The notes beneath the pieces were generated by a model. The model was not told the DNA's origin. It worked only from the letters and a program-made list of their open reading frames with translations, and did not search any database. Made by a program: the position numbers and the translations under genes. This document shows, piece by piece, positions 9,574-17,799 of a DNA stretch of 64,000 nucleotides; the first letter of the stretch is position 1, and each line of letters opens with the position of its first letter. Source of the stretch: Hymenobacter duratus (GTDB lineage: Bacteria; Bacteroidota; Bacteroidia; Cytophagales; Hymenobacteraceae); assembly GCF_014698995.1 (NCBI RefSeq), contig NZ_JACWZZ010000003.1, positions 372,001-436,000 of the forward strand. Direction: 5' to 3'.

Positions 9574-9609
9574 GGCCGGCGCAGGTTGCTGCAACAACCG
9601 GTACCGGCC
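9574..9609 (+). promoter_or_regulatory. Stem-loop between susD and the PKD lipoprotein gene
   Basis: GGCCGG (9574-9579) pairs with CCGGCC (9604-9609), and inside it GGTTG pairs with CAACC. There is no T tract. It is better placed as an mRNA-stability or processing element that sets the SusC/SusD to downstream gene ratio than as a full terminator. Confidence 0.4.
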
Positions 9610-9663
9610 ATTCGCAGCTGCCTGCCGGCTATTTATCCTCTCTTTCATTCCCACTGAATTCCC

Positions 9664-10923
9664 ATGAAACACATAGCACGTATAGCAGCGCTGGCCCTCC
9701 TGATGGCGCCAGTGCTGCTGGCCTCCTGCGAAAAAGTAGGTGACGACGCTCAGCTGGAAGGCCCGGTGCCTCAGTCTACGTTTACGTTCCAGACTAATAC
9801 CACCGAGTTTCCAACGGTCGTGACCTTCACGAGCACCGCGCAGGATGGATTCCTGTCGCAGTGGAATTTCGGCGACAATACGCTGGCCTCCGGCAGCCCG
9901 GTGCAGCACACCTACGTCCGCCCGGGCGCCTACCAGGTAGAGCTGATTACGGCCGGGCGCGGCGGCACCGGTATTTCGGCCAAGCAAACCGTGAACATAG
10001 CCGATGCCTGCAGCAACGCCTCGTTCAGCAAGCTGGTAGACTGTGCCGGCAGCGGCATTCGGGTCTGGGCGTTTTCCAATGCGCCGGGCGCCATTGTGCG
10101 GGAGTCGGCTACGGGCACCGTGCTGTCCAGCTCCACTACGCTGCCGGCCTGCCAGCTCGACGACCAGTTTACGATTGGAAAGGAGTTTACCATCAACTAT
10201 GAAAGCGCCGGCCAGACGTACCAGAACGGGGCCTGCGGCAGTTCGCGCAACCATTCCGGCAGTTTTGTTTTTCGGCCCAGTGCCACCGGCAACCCCCAGA
10301 TTGTCCTGAAAGGCAAAGGCGCCTTCCTGGGCCTGCCCGACTCCGTAGCCAACAAAACCTACGATATTCTGGAAGCTACTGACACCCGCCTGCGCCTGCG
10401 CGGTACCAACCCCGACGGCACCCGCACCATCGTGACGTTTGCGCCCTACGATGCCACGGCGCCCATCAAGCTGTTGCTGACGGGGGGCTCGTCGCGCACC
10501 TGGATGATTGACAACACCGTTGATGCGCCGATTGTGGTGGGTACCGAGGCCGCTCCTTCCTCCTACTTCGCGGGCGTGCTGGCCGGGGCGCTGCCGCCCT
10601 GCCAGTCCGATGACGAGTATACCTTCTCCACCAACGACATCCTCACGTACGACGCCAAAGCCGAAACCTTCTCGGCAGCAGCCGGCTACGTCTGCACCGC
10701 GCCACAGTCGGGCACATCGCCCTACGTATTCGGGCCGGCCGCCGGAGCCGGGCTGGCGCAGCTCACACTCACGCGGGCCGGGGCCTTCATTGCGGCCACC
10801 GATGCGTCGCCTACGGAGCGCGTCTACAGGATTCTGAGCATCGACAACCAGCGAATGGTGCTGCGCGCCGGCAGCGGCCAGAATGGCGGTACCGTATTCA
10901 CTATCAAGATGGTGGTTAAGTAG
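9664..10923 (+). CDS. PKD-domain lipoprotein, probable surface glycan-binding protein
   Basis: Lipoprotein of 419 aa with lipidated Cys22 (LLASC). A PKD domain (about 38-115) carries the typical WNFGDN at about 67-72. Two related modules follow, about 159-265 and 309-419. Each starts LPxCQxDD, has a cysteine some 30 residues on, and ends in a strand-rich segment (YDILEATDTRLRLRG against YRILSIDNQRMVLRAG), so they look like an internal duplication. Its place directly after susC-susD is that of a SusE/SusF-like or SGBP accessory protein. No catalytic motif is seen. Confidence 0.75.
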   Translation: MKHIARIAALALLMAPVLLASCEKVGDDAQLEGPVPQSTFTFQTNTTEFPTVVTFTSTAQDGFLSQWNFGDNTLASGSPVQHTYVRPGAYQVELITAGRGGTGISAKQTVNIADACSNASFSKLVDCAGSGIRVWAFSNAPGAIVRESATGTVLSSSTTLPACQLDDQFTIGKEFTINYESAGQTYQNGACGSSRNHSGSFVFRPSATGNPQIVLKGKGAFLGLPDSVANKTYDILEATDTRLRLRGTNPDGTRTIVTFAPYDATAPIKLLLTGGSSRTWMIDNTVDAPIVVGTEAAPSSYFAGVLAGALPPCQSDDEYTFSTNDILTYDAKAETFSAAAGYVCTAPQSGTSPYVFGPAAGAGLAQLTLTRAGAFIAATDASPTERVYRILSIDNQRMVLRAGSGQNGGTVFTIKMVVK

Positions 10924-10972
10924 GGCTGACACAGTCAGAAATTTCTCTGCTGCTTATCAGTAATTTAAGATC

Positions 10973-11857
10973 ATGAAAAGTCAACCCGTACCGGTACGGC
11001 GCAACGCACTGCTTGGGGCTGGCCTGCTGCTGGCCCTGAGCGTAAGTTCCTGCACCGAAACCAAAGAAAAGAACGTCCCGACTCCCACACCCACGCCTAC
11101 TACTCCGGTAGTGAACGAGGACCCGCGCGACTACGGCCAATACACCGAACTGAAGTGGAGCGACGAATTCACCAGCGGCCCGCTCGACCAGAGCAAATGG
11201 GTGTATGAGCTGGGTGGCGGCGGCTGGGGCAACAACGAGTTGCAGGCCTACACCAACTCCGGCGACAACGTCTTCGTGAGTAGTAGCGGCAGCTTAGTTA
11301 TTCAGGCCCGCCGGCAGCAGTCTGGCAACAATGCCTATACCTCGGGCCGCCTGGTCACGAAGGGCAAGCAAAGCTTCCAGTATGGGCGCCTGGATGTGCG
11401 GGCGAAGGTGCCGAAAGGCAAGGGCATATGGCCGGCCATCTGGATGCTAGGCGCCGACATCGACCAGAATACCTGGCCCAAATGCGGCGAAATCGACATT
11501 ATGGAGCTGCGCGGCAGCCGGCCCAAGGAATTGATTTCGACCATGCACTTTGGCAACAGCACCGCCGACCACCGTTATAAAGGCATTACCAAAACCCTCA
11601 CCGACGACCTCTCCGACGACTTCCACGTCTTCTCGGTAGTGCGTAGCAAAGACCTCATCCGCTTCTATCTGGACGAGAATCCGCAGCCGTACTACACCTT
11701 CACTGGGGCCGATGCCAGCCCGTACCCGTTCAACAACCCGTTCTTCCTGATCCTGAACGTGGCGGTAGGCGGCAACTTCGATGGCAACCCCGATGCTACA
11801 ACGGTCTTTCCGCAGTCGATGCAGGTAGACTACGTGCGGTATTACCAATACCGATAA
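10973..11857 (+). CDS. GH16 beta-glucanase lipoprotein (laminarinase type)
   Basis: Lipoprotein of 294 aa: lipidated Cys27 (SVSSC), then a Pro/Thr linker with PTPTPTPTTP, then a GH16 jelly roll from about residue 58 to the end. The catalytic signature GEIDIMELRG gives nucleophile Glu173 and acid/base Glu178; the inserted Met is typical of the laminarinase group. It shares GGxGWGNNELQ with the next gene. It probably cuts beta-1,3- or beta-1,3-1,4-glucan at the cell surface to feed SusC/D. It lies 49 nt after the PKD gene and is co-directional. Confidence 0.92.
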   Translation: MKSQPVPVRRNALLGAGLLLALSVSSCTETKEKNVPTPTPTPTTPVVNEDPRDYGQYTELKWSDEFTSGPLDQSKWVYELGGGGWGNNELQAYTNSGDNVFVSSSGSLVIQARRQQSGNNAYTSGRLVTKGKQSFQYGRLDVRAKVPKGKGIWPAIWMLGADIDQNTWPKCGEIDIMELRGSRPKELISTMHFGNSTADHRYKGITKTLTDDLSDDFHVFSVVRSKDLIRFYLDENPQPYYTFTGADASPYPFNNPFFLILNVAVGGNFDGNPDATTVFPQSMQVDYVRYYQYR

Positions 11858-11940
11858 GCTACCAATAACCCGCTCCGCCCCCGGCCTACCCTGGTATGCG
11901 GGCCCGGTTGCGGCTCGGTCTCTCCCGTCTGTCTTTTGCT

Positions 11941-12807
11941 ATGAAACACCCTTTGAAGCGGCGCTACCTCGCCGCCACAACCGGCCTGCTCCTGCTGCCC
12001 GGCCTGCTGGCCAGCACCCCCGGCTCTCTCAAGCCCGATCAGGCCAAGCCACCCCGCTACACATTCAAGGAGCTGCTCTGGAGCGACGAGTTCAACTACA
12101 CCGGCCTACCCGACTCGGTGAAGTGGACCTACGATGTAGGGGGTACGGGCTGGGGCAACAACGAGCTACAGCTCTACACCAAAGCCCGGCGCGAAAATGC
12201 CCGTGTCGAGAAGGGCCATCTGGTGATAGAAGCGCGCAAAGAAGCGCTGAACGAAAAGAACCCTTACACTTCCACGCGACTGGTATCCCGCGCGAAAGGG
12301 GGCGGCAGCCTCACCTACGGCCGCGTGGAGGTACGGGCGCAACTGCCCAGTGCCCGCGGCATCTGGCCGGCCATCTGGATGCTGCCCGACGAGTGGAAAT
12401 ACGGCGACAAAAGCTGGCCCGCCAACGGCGAAATTGACATCATGGAATACGTGGGCTACCGGCCCGCCATTGTGCAGGCGTCCACGCACTGCAAAAAATA
12501 TTACTTCCGCACCAACAACCAGAAAACCGACTCCATTAGTGTGCCCACCGCCACTACGGCCTACCACGTGTATGCCATGGAATGGACACCGGAAACCATT
12601 TCAGTCTTCGTTGATAGCAAGCTCTACTTCACGAGCCGCAACGAGCATACTGGCTGGGAAGCCTGGCCCTGGGACCATCCGTTTCATCTGCTGCTGAATG
12701 TGGCCGTAGGTGGCGACTGGGGTGGCAAGAAAGGCATTGACGAAGCAGCTTTTCCGCAGCAGATGCTGGTTGACTACGTGCGTTTTTATAAGATGAAACA
12801 GCAGTAG
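11941..12807 (+). CDS. GH16 beta-glucanase, exported (laminarinase type)
   Basis: Exported enzyme of 288 aa. The ATG at 11941 is chosen because a signal peptide follows at once (MKHPLKRRYLAATTGLLLLP); the frame is open a further 45 bases upstream. The GH16 fold covers about residues 35-286 with GEIDIMEYVG (nucleophile Glu164, acid/base Glu169). It lacks a lipobox, so it should be periplasmic or secreted, complementing the lipid-anchored paralogue 84 nt upstream. The pair implies staged cleavage, the lipoprotein outside and this one further in. That division of labour is inference. Confidence 0.9.
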   Translation: MKHPLKRRYLAATTGLLLLPGLLASTPGSLKPDQAKPPRYTFKELLWSDEFNYTGLPDSVKWTYDVGGTGWGNNELQLYTKARRENARVEKGHLVIEARKEALNEKNPYTSTRLVSRAKGGGSLTYGRVEVRAQLPSARGIWPAIWMLPDEWKYGDKSWPANGEIDIMEYVGYRPAIVQASTHCKKYYFRTNNQKTDSISVPTATTAYHVYAMEWTPETISVFVDSKLYFTSRNEHTGWEAWPWDHPFHLLLNVAVGGDWGGKKGIDEAAFPQQMLVDYVRFYKMKQQ

Positions 12808-12908
12808 CGCACCCCGCGTCACACCCTCACTTCTACACGTTGCACACTCTACCACGGCTCCGGCAACGGAGCACGCCTGGGGAGCAGTGTACTTCATCAA
12901 CTCATATC

Positions 12909-13409
12909 ATGGGCCGTCAAAAACAGTTTTTCCGATTGTCGGCGGCGGAGCAGCAGGTACTGCAGCACTATCTGCGCCAGGAGCAGCTGGTGCGCCGCCA
13001 GATCAACCGGGCCCAAACGATTCTGGACTGGCACGCAGGATACTCAGCAGCCGAAACCGCTCAACGGCTGGCCATGACCGAGGGCCGGGTGTATGCCCTG
13101 CGCCGGGCATTCCAGCGCCAGGGCCTCGCGTTTTATCTGAACACGCAGCCCCAGGGTGGCGCCCCCACCAAGCTCACGCCTGCCGTTGAAGCCGCTTTGC
13201 TGGCACTCCTGTCGCGCCGGCCGGCGGCTCCCGTCCGCCGCTGGACCCTGCGCCAGCTGGCTACTTACCTAGTCGACAAGGGTTACGCCAAATCCATTTG
13301 CCCGGTCACGGTGGGAAAAGCGCTGCAGCGGCTGCAGGTGCTGCTGTCTCTTACGGCAGAACCTAGCGCTAGCACCCGTTCACAGGTTGTGTCCGGTTCT
13401 ATGCTCTAA
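12909..13409 (+). CDS. Small helix-turn-helix protein derived from the N-terminus of an IS630-type transposase
   Basis: Protein of 166 aa starting at ATG 12909. Residues about 10-60 form a helix-turn-helix of the HTH_29/HTH_33 kind (RAQTILDWHAGYSAAETAQRL then MTEGRVYALRRAF). A linker follows, then a second winged-helix-like segment (WTLRQLATYLVDKG, CPVTVGKALQRL). This is the order found in IS630 transposases before the DDE domain, but the protein ends there with a normal stop. It could be a transposase remnant or a repurposed regulator of the PUL. I see no terminal inverted repeats around it. Confidence 0.6.
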   Translation: MGRQKQFFRLSAAEQQVLQHYLRQEQLVRRQINRAQTILDWHAGYSAAETAQRLAMTEGRVYALRRAFQRQGLAFYLNTQPQGGAPTKLTPAVEAALLALLSRRPAAPVRRWTLRQLATYLVDKGYAKSICPVTVGKALQRLQVLLSLTAEPSASTRSQVVSGSML

Positions 13410-13472
13410 AGTGATAGATGTTGTCCTCTCACCTACTTAGTGAGAAGATCTACGCTTTCCTATTTACTTTAC

Positions 13473-13513
13473 ACAGCCCATCCTAGCTAATCAGGATGGG
13501 CTGTTCTTATTTT
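13473..13513 (+). terminator. Strong intrinsic terminator at the end of the beta-glucan PUL
   Basis: Twelve-base arms ACAGCCCATCCT (13473-13484) and AGGATGGGCTGT (13493-13504) with an 8-base loop, followed by a T-rich run. It marks the end of the PUL transcript. Confidence 0.8.
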
Positions 13514-13522
13514 TCTACTTCT

Positions 13523-14035
13523 ATGTCAGAGTCACTTGTGGTAGCCAAAGCCAGTACTACGCTGGCCCCTACTTCAGCAAGATTTATCCTACGTCGTACT
13601 GCTAACTCCTTGTTAGCTCTCGTTCTGGCATCAGGGGGAGCATATCTACTCTATGTAGGCGCCATTATTTCTGGAGGTGGAGGACTGATTCTCGCCATAC
13701 TTGCTGCCACTGAACACAAAGGCATTGAGCTAGACCTGAAGACTCGCCAATACCGCTTATACACATCTATCCTCGGCTTGAGGATGGGTGACTGGGAGCC
13801 GTTGCCCGAGGTCCAACACGTCACCATGAAGTACTTTTCAGACCTCGTTACTTCTGGCAGGCCCGGTCGTATTCGTACTGACCAAGCGAAGCGCTACGTT
13901 GTCATGTTTTCACTCCCCAACTCTCCCCAAGGAGTTGTGATTCAGCAGGGCGAGGAATACGAAGCTGCTCTGGGCCTTACCGATGCGTTAGCTGCTGCAC
14001 TTCAGGTGGAAGCTAAAGTGTACGGTCAGATTTAG
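13523..14035 (+). CDS. Hypothetical membrane protein with a PH-like tail
   Basis: Protein of 170 aa, family not recognised. The start at ATG 13523 is preferred because an in-frame start at 13496 lies within the terminator hairpin. Two membrane helices occupy about residues 26-70, split by a Gly-rich turn. The C-terminal 100 residues look like a soluble beta-rich domain (GIELDLKTRQYRLYTSILG and later EVQHVTMKYF), similar in style to bacterial PH-like domains. Base use is slightly more AT-rich than its neighbours. No functional link to the PUL is evident. Confidence 0.6.
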   Translation: MSESLVVAKASTTLAPTSARFILRRTANSLLALVLASGGAYLLYVGAIISGGGGLILAILAATEHKGIELDLKTRQYRLYTSILGLRMGDWEPLPEVQHVTMKYFSDLVTSGRPGRIRTDQAKRYVVMFSLPNSPQGVVIQQGEEYEAALGLTDALAAALQVEAKVYGQI

Positions 14036-14086
14036 CCTAAACCGGTAGGCCACTCGTCGAAACTGTTGGCACTAGCTATGCAGTAG

Positions 14087-15775
14087 CTACTCCCGACGCT
14101 CCCGCTTGGTACCCAGAATAAAGAGAATGAGCAGCAGGAACGCGGCCAGCCCGAGGCTATACCACGTCACGACGGGTAGCCCCCGGAAGTAGGGCATCTG
14201 GCCAGCGGGGTAGCGGCCCAGCAGGCTCATGCCCGCGAACAGAATCAGAGCTACCGAAATGGCCGCCAGAATGCCCCGGCTCACCAGCTGATCGGCTTTG
14301 CGCAGCAGCAGCTGATAACCGCTTAGCTCCACGCGCACTCGCAGGTCGCCGCGCGAGACTTTGCGCATAATCTGCCGGATATCGGCGGGCAGCGTCTGGA
14401 TGAGGGCGAGCAGCTGCGTGCCGGTATACTGGGCTTCGCTGAGAATATTATCCGCTGAATACTGCTCTGCTATGATGCGCGCGCCATAGGGGCGCACAAA
14501 TTCAAAAGTATTGAAGCGCGGGTGCAGCACCTTGCCAATGCCTTCCAGAATCACGAGGGCCCGCAGAATCAGGAACACAGCGCCCGGCACCTGCAGCTTG
14601 TAGGTATAGATAACATTTTGCAGCGCATCGGCCAGATCCGACATGCTCATATCTTTCACGTCGAGGGTGGCAAAGTCCTCTATTAGCTCACTCAGCGACG
14701 TTTCGAAGGCCCGCATATCCGGAATATCCGACGTGAGGGCCAGCCGGCGGAAACTCAGGGCCATGCTGCGCGGGTCCTGCCGTGCCATGCCAATAAACAC
14801 GCCCGCGAAGGCATATTTCTGCTGCTTGGTCAGCTTGCCCACCATCCCGAAGTCGATGAGTACCAGCGTGCCATCGGGGCGTACCAGTACGTTGCCGGGG
14901 TGCGGGTCGGCGTGGAAGATACCAAACTCGAATATCTGGGTTAGGTAGATATCCATGCCGGTTTCGGCTACCTGTTCCGGACTCAGACCCCAGTTCAGCA
15001 GTTGTGGCTTATCCGTGATTTTGCAGCCGCTTACAAATTCAATCACCAGGATTTTGGCGGTACTCATTTCCCGATAAGGCTTCGGGATGTAGAAGGTTTC
15101 GTAGCTTTCGTAGAGCTTGCGAAACTGCTCCATAGAGCGTGCTTCTGAGGTATAGTCCAGTTCCTTGGTCATGCTCCGCTCGAAAGCATCTACCACATCC
15201 TGGGGGTTGGCAAGGCCCTGTTTGCGCAGAAAACCGGCCGTAAGGCGCACCAGCTCGTGCAGCAAAGCCAAGTCGGAGCGCACTTTCTCCTGCACATCGG
15301 GGCGCTGCACTTTCACTACTACCTCCTCACCGCTCAGCAGCCGTGCCCGATGTACCTGCCCAATGCTGGCCGAGCCCAGCGGCACGTCATCAAACTCAGA
15401 AAACACCTCATCAATAGGTTGGCCAAGTTCCCGCTCAATAATGGCCTTGGCTACCTGCACATCGAAGGGCGGCACATTACTCTGCAGCTTCTCAAACTCG
15501 TCGATGAGGGGCTGGGGCAACAGGTCGGCCCGGTTGCTCATGGCCTGCGCCAGCTTGATGAAAGTGGGGCCCAGCTCCTCAATTATCATCCGGATACGCT
15601 GCCAGCGTGTCGTTTCAAACACGGCCTGTTCCCCTTCCTGCCACGACACCCGCCGGCTGCGCGGCACCAGCCGCCGGAGCGGCGTGGTCGTTACGGCATC
15701 CTCAAAACCGTAGCGGATTAGCACTTCCGCCACTTGTCGGATACGGGTCAGGTTGGAAATCGTGTTCTTGAACAT
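14087..15775 (-). CDS. ABC1/AarF/UbiB family atypical kinase, membrane anchored
   Basis: Protein of 562 aa of the UbiB/ADCK group, which supports quinone biosynthesis as an ATPase or kinase. Visible motifs: FIKLAQ (72-77, where the family usually has KxGQ), GSASIGQVH (134-142, where the Ala-rich loop is usual), catalytic-site lysine near 155 (VVVKVQ), HADPHPGN (288-295) and DFG (308-310). Two membrane helices lie at the C-terminus (about 500-555), as in UbiB. In this organism it probably supports menaquinone formation; menC lies 5 kb away. The Gly/Ala exchanges in both signature motifs deserve alignment. It faces the upstream hypothetical gene tail to tail. Confidence 0.9.
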   Translation of the reverse strand: MFKNTISNLTRIRQVAEVLIRYGFEDAVTTTPLRRLVPRSRRVSWQEGEQAVFETTRWQRIRMIIEELGPTFIKLAQAMSNRADLLPQPLIDEFEKLQSNVPPFDVQVAKAIIERELGQPIDEVFSEFDDVPLGSASIGQVHRARLLSGEEVVVKVQRPDVQEKVRSDLALLHELVRLTAGFLRKQGLANPQDVVDAFERSMTKELDYTSEARSMEQFRKLYESYETFYIPKPYREMSTAKILVIEFVSGCKITDKPQLLNWGLSPEQVAETGMDIYLTQIFEFGIFHADPHPGNVLVRPDGTLVLIDFGMVGKLTKQQKYAFAGVFIGMARQDPRSMALSFRRLALTSDIPDMRAFETSLSELIEDFATLDVKDMSMSDLADALQNVIYTYKLQVPGAVFLILRALVILEGIGKVLHPRFNTFEFVRPYGARIIAEQYSADNILSEAQYTGTQLLALIQTLPADIRQIMRKVSRGDLRVRVELSGYQLLLRKADQLVSRGILAAISVALILFAGMSLLGRYPAGQMPYFRGLPVVTWYSLGLAAFLLLILFILGTKRERRE

Positions 15776-15893
15776 GAACTGCTACTACTGGTTTGCGCTG
15801 CCGAAAGAATTTTCACGGGCAGCCACTGTAGCGCCCGCACTGAAGTAGAGGTAAGAGCCACCGGGCGCAGCAAAATCCGTACAATCTAAGAGT

Positions 15894-15929
15894 AAAAACC
15901 CCCGCCCGAAAAACACGGGCGGGGGTTTT
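15894..15929. terminator. Intrinsic terminator after the phasin-like gene
   Basis: Arms AAAACCCCCGCCCG and CGGGCGGGGGTTTT form a GC-rich stem flanked by A and T tracts. It serves the minus-strand phasin-like gene that ends at 15968 and could work in both directions. Confidence 0.75.
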
Positions 15930-15967
15930 ATCAGTCTTACAACTGCGAAAGGGCAGCGGCGGCTGTA

Positions 15968-16477
15968 TTAGGCCGCTGAACCGGCCGCTTTGTTCTCTTC
16001 TTTTTTGGCGGCGCCAGCCGAGCCGGCAGCCGACTTCTGCGTTTTGGCAGCCGTAGTGCTGGTTTTGTCAGCTGCTTTTTTCACAGTGGAGGCCGCTTTG
16101 CTGGTTGCACTGGCCGCTGCACCTTTGGCCGCAGCCGTGGTTTTGGCGGCTGGCTTAGCACTGCTCTTGGTAGCCGAAGCAGAAGAAGCCGACGACTTTG
16201 AGCCACCCTTCACGCTACGCTTCAGTTCTTCTACTTCCGAATTAGGCGCTACTCCCACCGACTTCATCATCTTTGAAGCAAGACCTTGGAACTGCTTTTC
16301 CAGCTCCTTGCGCTTGGTTTCGCCGTTTTTCTTCAGCTCATCCATAATCTTGGCGCCTTCTTTCTCCGACAGCTTGCTCTCCTTCACCAGTGAGTCGATG
16401 GTTTTCTGCATCCGATCAGTAGTGAGCGAAACAAAGCCAACACCGGCGTTGACGAACTTTTTAAATAGATCTTCCAT
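15968..16477 (-). CDS. Phasin-like protein with Ala/Lys-rich histone H1-like tail
   Basis: Protein of 169 aa. The start at 16477 (MEDLFKKFVNAGVGFVSL) is chosen because it gives the phasin-family N-terminus; the frame stays open 16 codons upstream. Residues 1-80 are an amphipathic, coiled-coil type helix resembling the PHA granule-associated phasin family (DRMQKTIDSLVKESKLSEKEG). From about 90 to the end the chain is built from A, K, S and T only, like histone H1 or AlgP tails, which bind DNA non-specifically. It may link storage granules to the nucleoid or simply be a stress-structural protein; both are inference. A promoter-like TAGGTTTG lies 98 nt upstream. Confidence 0.7.
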   Translation of the reverse strand: MEDLFKKFVNAGVGFVSLTTDRMQKTIDSLVKESKLSEKEGAKIMDELKKNGETKRKELEKQFQGLASKMMKSVGVAPNSEVEELKRSVKGGSKSSASSASATKSSAKPAAKTTAAAKGAAASATSKAASTVKKAADKTSTTAAKTQKSAAGSAGAAKKEENKAAGSAA

Positions 16478-16574
16478 GAGACTGTGGAGTTTGGGAAAAG
16501 AAGGTGGAGTAAGCAAAACCGGCACTGCGGACCCGCCCGCCGGGAAAAGTAGTATGCAAGCCGACTACTTGACA

Positions 16575-16582
16575 CAAACCTA
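16575..16582 (-). promoter_or_regulatory. Probable -7 element of the phasin-like gene
   Basis: On the minus strand this reads TAGGTTTG, a full match to TAnnTTTG. I see no convincing TTG at -33. The leader would be about 90 nt. Confidence 0.4.
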
Positions 16583-16679
16583 CGAAAAGACAGCTATATA
16601 GTTGGCTCTGAGGATAGAAATTTTACGTTGGACCATTGCCGAAGTTTCAGAGGTTGGGCTTCGGGACGGGTAAACCAGT

Positions 16680-17666
16680 TCAGTGCCTGGCACGCAACGA
16701 ACTGCCGGAAGCCGGCCGAGCCCGGCGGCCCGCCACCTGCACGGCCAGCCTGGCCGACGCCTGCGCGGCCCACACGCCACGGCTGAAGCTACCAGCTTGA
16801 TCCAATGCTTGCCGGGCCTCCGGCACAAAGCGCCAGAACAGGTGCCACCAATGCACCAGCCCTTCAAACACCTGCAGCGTGAGCGGCACTCCGGCAGCGT
16901 GCGCCTTCCGGCTGAAATGCAGCACATCGTCGTGCAGCACCTCTGCGTCGGAAATCTGGATGAGCAGCGGCGGCAACCCGTGGAGCGCTGCTTGCACCGG
17001 CGACAATAGCGGATGGCGGAGAGGTGTACCCTGGGCATACAAAGGTCCCCAGCCTCTGATTTCTAGGGCTTCCAGAATCTGGCTTTCTTCGCGGCATATC
17101 TGGCGAAGCATTGCTACCGGCAGGGCCAAATCAGTCCAGGGAGAAAGGCAGATGGCGGCGGCAGGTAAAGGCTGTCCGGCATCGCGCAGGCTGATGAGCA
17201 GAGCCAGCGCCAAGCCCCCACCGGCCGAGTCGCCGGCAATCATGACATCCTGTGGTTTGTAGCCATTGCGTAGCAGCCAGTCATACGCCAGGCGGGCATC
17301 GTCGAGAGCAGCCGGGAACGGATACTCGGGCGCTTTGCGGTAGTTGATGGCCAGCGCATTCAGCTGGCAGCTTTGGGCCAATGCCCCAACCAAGGCACGG
17401 TGCGTATTCAGGGAGCCCATTACATAGCCGCCCCCGTGCAGGTAGAGCAGCACCCGGTGGGCCGGTGCCCCAGCCGGGCGCAGCCATTCGGCGGGCATGC
17501 CCTCCACGCTGGTGTCTTCCAGAAATACGTTCCAGGGCACAAACTGGAAAACGGAAGCCGCTTCAGCCGCCAGCCGCATGGCAGCCAGCTGAGGACGCCG
17601 GCGGGCAAGCGGGCCGGTAGCGGCGGTGAGGAGCTGCTTGAGCAGCAAATGCTGAGCAGATGGCAT
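16680..17666 (-). CDS. Alpha/beta hydrolase of the hormone-sensitive lipase family
   Basis: Esterase of 328 aa. The oxyanion-hole motif HGGG is at 77-80 (LYLHGGGYVMGS), and the nucleophile Ser147 is in GDSAGG. The catalytic Asp is expected around 240-247 (SDAEVLHDD) and the His at about 272 (GLVHWWH). The order and spacing match bacterial HSL-type carboxylesterases that hydrolyse short acyl esters. No signal peptide, so it is cytoplasmic. The substrate cannot be told; lipid-related neighbours (acyltransferase, phasin) are only suggestive. Confidence 0.88.
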   Translation of the reverse strand: MPSAQHLLLKQLLTAATGPLARRRPQLAAMRLAAEAASVFQFVPWNVFLEDTSVEGMPAEWLRPAGAPAHRVLLYLHGGGYVMGSLNTHRALVGALAQSCQLNALAINYRKAPEYPFPAALDDARLAYDWLLRNGYKPQDVMIAGDSAGGGLALALLISLRDAGQPLPAAAICLSPWTDLALPVAMLRQICREESQILEALEIRGWGPLYAQGTPLRHPLLSPVQAALHGLPPLLIQISDAEVLHDDVLHFSRKAHAAGVPLTLQVFEGLVHWWHLFWRFVPEARQALDQAGSFSRGVWAAQASARLAVQVAGRRARPASGSSLRARH

Positions 17667-17799
17667 GGACAGGAACTGGTGGGAAGGCAGAATGAGAACG
17701 GAGCAGCAACTAACCCCGTACGGCGAAGACCTTACGGGCTAGCTTATAACGTATTGGAGCGAAAAAGATGCCGGATGGCAGAGCGGCTGAGCAATAAAC

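Noticed and set aside
9526..10932. 468-codon minus-strand frame across the PKD lipoprotein gene
   Set aside because: Antisense of a clear lipoprotein gene, low-complexity translation, no motif.
12909..13409. Complete insertion sequence
   Set aside because: No DDE domain, no terminal inverted repeats and no target duplication were found.
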